A stretch of 64,000 nt of DNA from Hymenoscyphus infarciens (Eukaryota > Ascomycota > Leotiomycetes > Helotiales > Helotiaceae), in NCBI GenBank assembly GCA_001414345.1, contig LLCB01000007.1, positions 186,001-250,000 on the forward strand, written 5' to 3'. A program made the position numbers and the translations under genes. Positions 61,978 through 64,000 of this stretch are shown in pieces (the first letter of the stretch is position 1; each line of letters starts with the position of its first letter). The notes under the pieces are model-generated. The model was not told where the DNA came from. It ran no database searches and saw nothing but the letters and a program-made list of their open reading frames with translations.

Positions 61978-62336
61978 ATGCTTGTATCTATCTGCCTACA
62001 GTAAGTTCCCTGTCACCAGAAATATTACATTTGATCTAACCACTATGGTTCAGCATATCCATGGTTACAGTTTCGAAGTCCACTCTAGAGTTGAATAGCA
62101 GACCCTTTGGTCTTGTCGCTCTGGTATCTAGGGTTCAGGATGAAACATTGCGCAAGGTGCAAAGTGCCAGGGAGGCAACCTTTGGTTCTCGAGCAGTCTT
62201 TCTTGATCAAGAAAACGGGGACAGGGCTTCTCATCTAGAGTTAACCATATATAGTACAAGTAGTATTTCTGTTTTATCTTCAGATCGAGTCAAGAGAGAA
62301 ACTTCATACGGTGAAAGTATATTTTACAGAATCTAA
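61978..62336 (+). CDS. Small two-exon hypothetical protein
   Basis: Exon 61978-62000 (23 nt) joins exon 62054-62336 across a 53-nt phase-2 intron with a perfect GTAAGT donor, a TCTAAC branch site and a TTCAG acceptor, giving 101 residues. It lacks a strong signal peptide, membrane helix or known domain, and is rich in Ser, Arg and Glu. Without homologues the call rests on splice quality and open frame only. It could instead be an ATG near 62061 in a shorter frame or a non-coding spliced transcript. Confidence 0.4.
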
Positions 62337-62626
62337 TTTGTTACCTTCCATCATAAGATGATATATACTCGACGTACCGCCTCTCAAGAGTTTGAATTTT
62401 AACCTTTGGGGGACGTTTAGGCCCCTTAAAATTTAACCTCAAATAATGACATAGCCAAGTTGAGATAGATTAGCGTCTAAATTCGATAACCGATTTTTCT
62501 CTTGTCGACTATAACTCAATATTACGTAAGTTCCTTTTTTAGAAAAGCCACTTTACCCCCTTGGAAGTGAGATTTGTATCTAGAACTCTACTATTTACTT
62601 TGCAAATACTTTCAATCACTGTAGTC
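62337..62626. other. Intergenic, no gene seen
   Basis: Composition becomes AT-rich toward the right end of the window. No repeat or coding region recognised. Confidence 0.35.
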
Positions 62627-62841
62627 TATCCCTTCCAAGTTCGAGAGGTCGCTGCAAAAACATGTACTAAAAAGTAGGTAAAACTAGGCACTTTGTGAGG
62701 CTCGATTACTTCGAAAGTAGATTTGAATAGTAGCATCAACCTCATCGCAAGTAGGTGTGCTCGTTTAAACTGCTGCTTTCGTCGAGGAGTAGCGTAAACC
62801 GTGCACGTTTTTGTAGCGACGTCTCAAAATTGGAAGGGATA
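62627..62841. mobile_element. 211-bp MITE with TA duplication (family 2)
   Basis: The element spans 62629-62839 between TA at 62627-62628 and 62840-62841. Terminal inverted repeats of about 37 bp start TCCCTTCCAAGTTCGAGAGG and match the other end with a handful of substitutions. Non-coding interior. Different terminal sequence from family 1, same inferred TA target. Confidence 0.75.
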
Positions 62842-64000
62842 ACCTAAAGACTGGGAGTGGAGTAGTGAGTCCGTAAAGCAAGATTCCTCACTACCTATCA
62901 ACAAAAAGCATTTAAAGTTTAGGAATCAAACCTCGTCAGGCGATAGCGGGATCTCTCCTCTTGTAGATTTCTTTCAACTTTCTGGTATGAAGGAAGTCCT
63001 ATCTAGCGTGCTTTCCGCGAACTTGAGTCTTCGACAGACGTTCTGTTTGTGGAAATTTTTAGTGCTAATTGAATATAGGATCTACCTACCTTGACAAAGA
63101 GACTCTTTTTTATAATTAAAGCGAGATATAGAAGCGAGATATAGATAGTAAAGTCTACCTTTTCTTTCAAAATATACTCACTCGTACCTATTTTCGAGCG
63201 CACGGGTTTTCAGAACCTCTATTGTCTAGATGAGTTTGTATACAGCTTTTTCTAGGCACATAATATAAAAGAAGCCTACTATATCCCTGGATTCATCGTT
63301 AGTTAGTAAGACCCAGGTTGAACCTATAAAGTATATAAAGAAACGCATTGTTGAAAGTAAAAAGAATAAACTGTCCCGAGAAGTGTAAATCTTTATATAA
63401 AGAGTCTCTTTGTTCTCTTCTATTTTCGTCTCTTCTTCTCTTCAGACAATGGGACTATTGAAACCTGAGTTACTTTCTTGTCGTTTACAAAGAATTATCA
63501 AATGCTTATATAAGTAAGAACTTCATTTATAGCGCAATATATCTATTATCTACACAATGGAATTGTGAATGTGAATACTGACATGAGGCTTCTCGAGTCT
63601 ATTCAAACAACTAGAGTCTTTTTATTTTTAATTCTTATTCTATCTTTACAGCTATATCACATTTCATCCTACAGGTGTAGTCTAGGCGTAAAATCGTAAA
63701 AAAGTATTTCTAGAAAATCATAACTTTAGGTCTATAAATATCATATAACTATATAGTAGAAGAGTCAGTGTTTTTGGTTTCCCATCCTAGCCTAGCCTGG
63801 AGGTCAGGCTAGGATAGGCTAAGTAGACCCTTGTAAATAAGTTCATAAATATTTAGTTAATAAAACACTAAAATGAAACATAGACCGTGTTCTAGTAGTA
63901 CTTATCCCTCTTTTATTTAATAAATAAGTTATTTATAACTAGCGTTGCTTATTATATACTTATAAGTAGAAAAACACGGAGTTCACCTAGGCAGAAGGAA
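62842..64000. other. AT-rich right end, no gene seen
   Basis: Low-GC sequence without supported ORFs, perhaps the start of another repeat island but with CA and TG still present, so not RIP-saturated. A 14-bp hairpin lies at 63786-63818. Confidence 0.4.
63786..63818. repeat. Hairpin, 14-bp arms and 5-base loop
   Basis: Arms CCTAGCCTAGCCTG (63786-63799) and CAGGCTAGGATAGG (63805-63818) pair with one mismatch around GAGGT. Role unknown; could be a repeat end or a transcript terminator-like fold. Confidence 0.55.

Overview
The window looks like nuclear DNA of a filamentous ascomycete (Pezizomycotina), most likely a leotiomycete; the class is an inference from gene content. Genes carry short introns of about 46-60 nt with GTAAGT-like donors, CTAAC/CTGAC branch sites and YAG acceptors. 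Recognisable proteins include a Tup1/RcoA-type corepressor, TRAPP subunit Trs33, malate dehydrogenase, ribosomal protein eL28 and a DUF2015 protein. A central island shows the marks of repeat-induced point mutation (RIP).

Layout. 0-20.2 kb is gene-sparse, with long stretches lacking a supportable gene. It holds a seven-exon gene for a secreted Gly/Pro/Ser-rich repeat protein (1270-3058), two convergent paralogous genes for Cys-rich single-pass membrane proteins (7488-8916 + and 14302-15877 -), two small unknown genes and a decayed duplicate between them, and a diverged ketopantoate-reductase-family gene (17971-20166). 20.7-44.3 kb is an extremely AT-rich island in which CpA and TpG are almost absent. 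Four LTR elements can be delimited by equal-length terminal repeats and matching 5-bp target duplications: 22049-25141, 29237-29838 (TRIM-like), 32763-38586 (Ty3/gypsy with a chromodomain trace) and 39099-42196. The island also has a degraded LINE on the minus strand, two inverted copies of a ~700-bp terminal-inverted-repeat element, and at its left edge a PIF/Harbinger-type MITE with a 3-bp TAA duplication. 44.3-48.2 kb is a border zone: two broken members of one gene family flank an intact multi-pass membrane protein gene (45525-46509). 48.4-64 kb is gene-rich housekeeping DNA: DUF2015 protein (-), eL28 (+), malate dehydrogenase (+), Trs33 (-), Tup1 (-), then a sparse right end with a small spliced candidate gene and a 211-bp TA-flanked MITE.

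The genes do not form a pathway cluster. The right arm is conserved core metabolism, translation, vesicle traffic and transcriptional repression; the left arm and border zone carry secreted, membrane and lineage-restricted proteins. No rRNA, tRNA or CRISPR was recognised. All splice models were built by eye from splice signals, phase and protein continuity, and need transcript confirmation.
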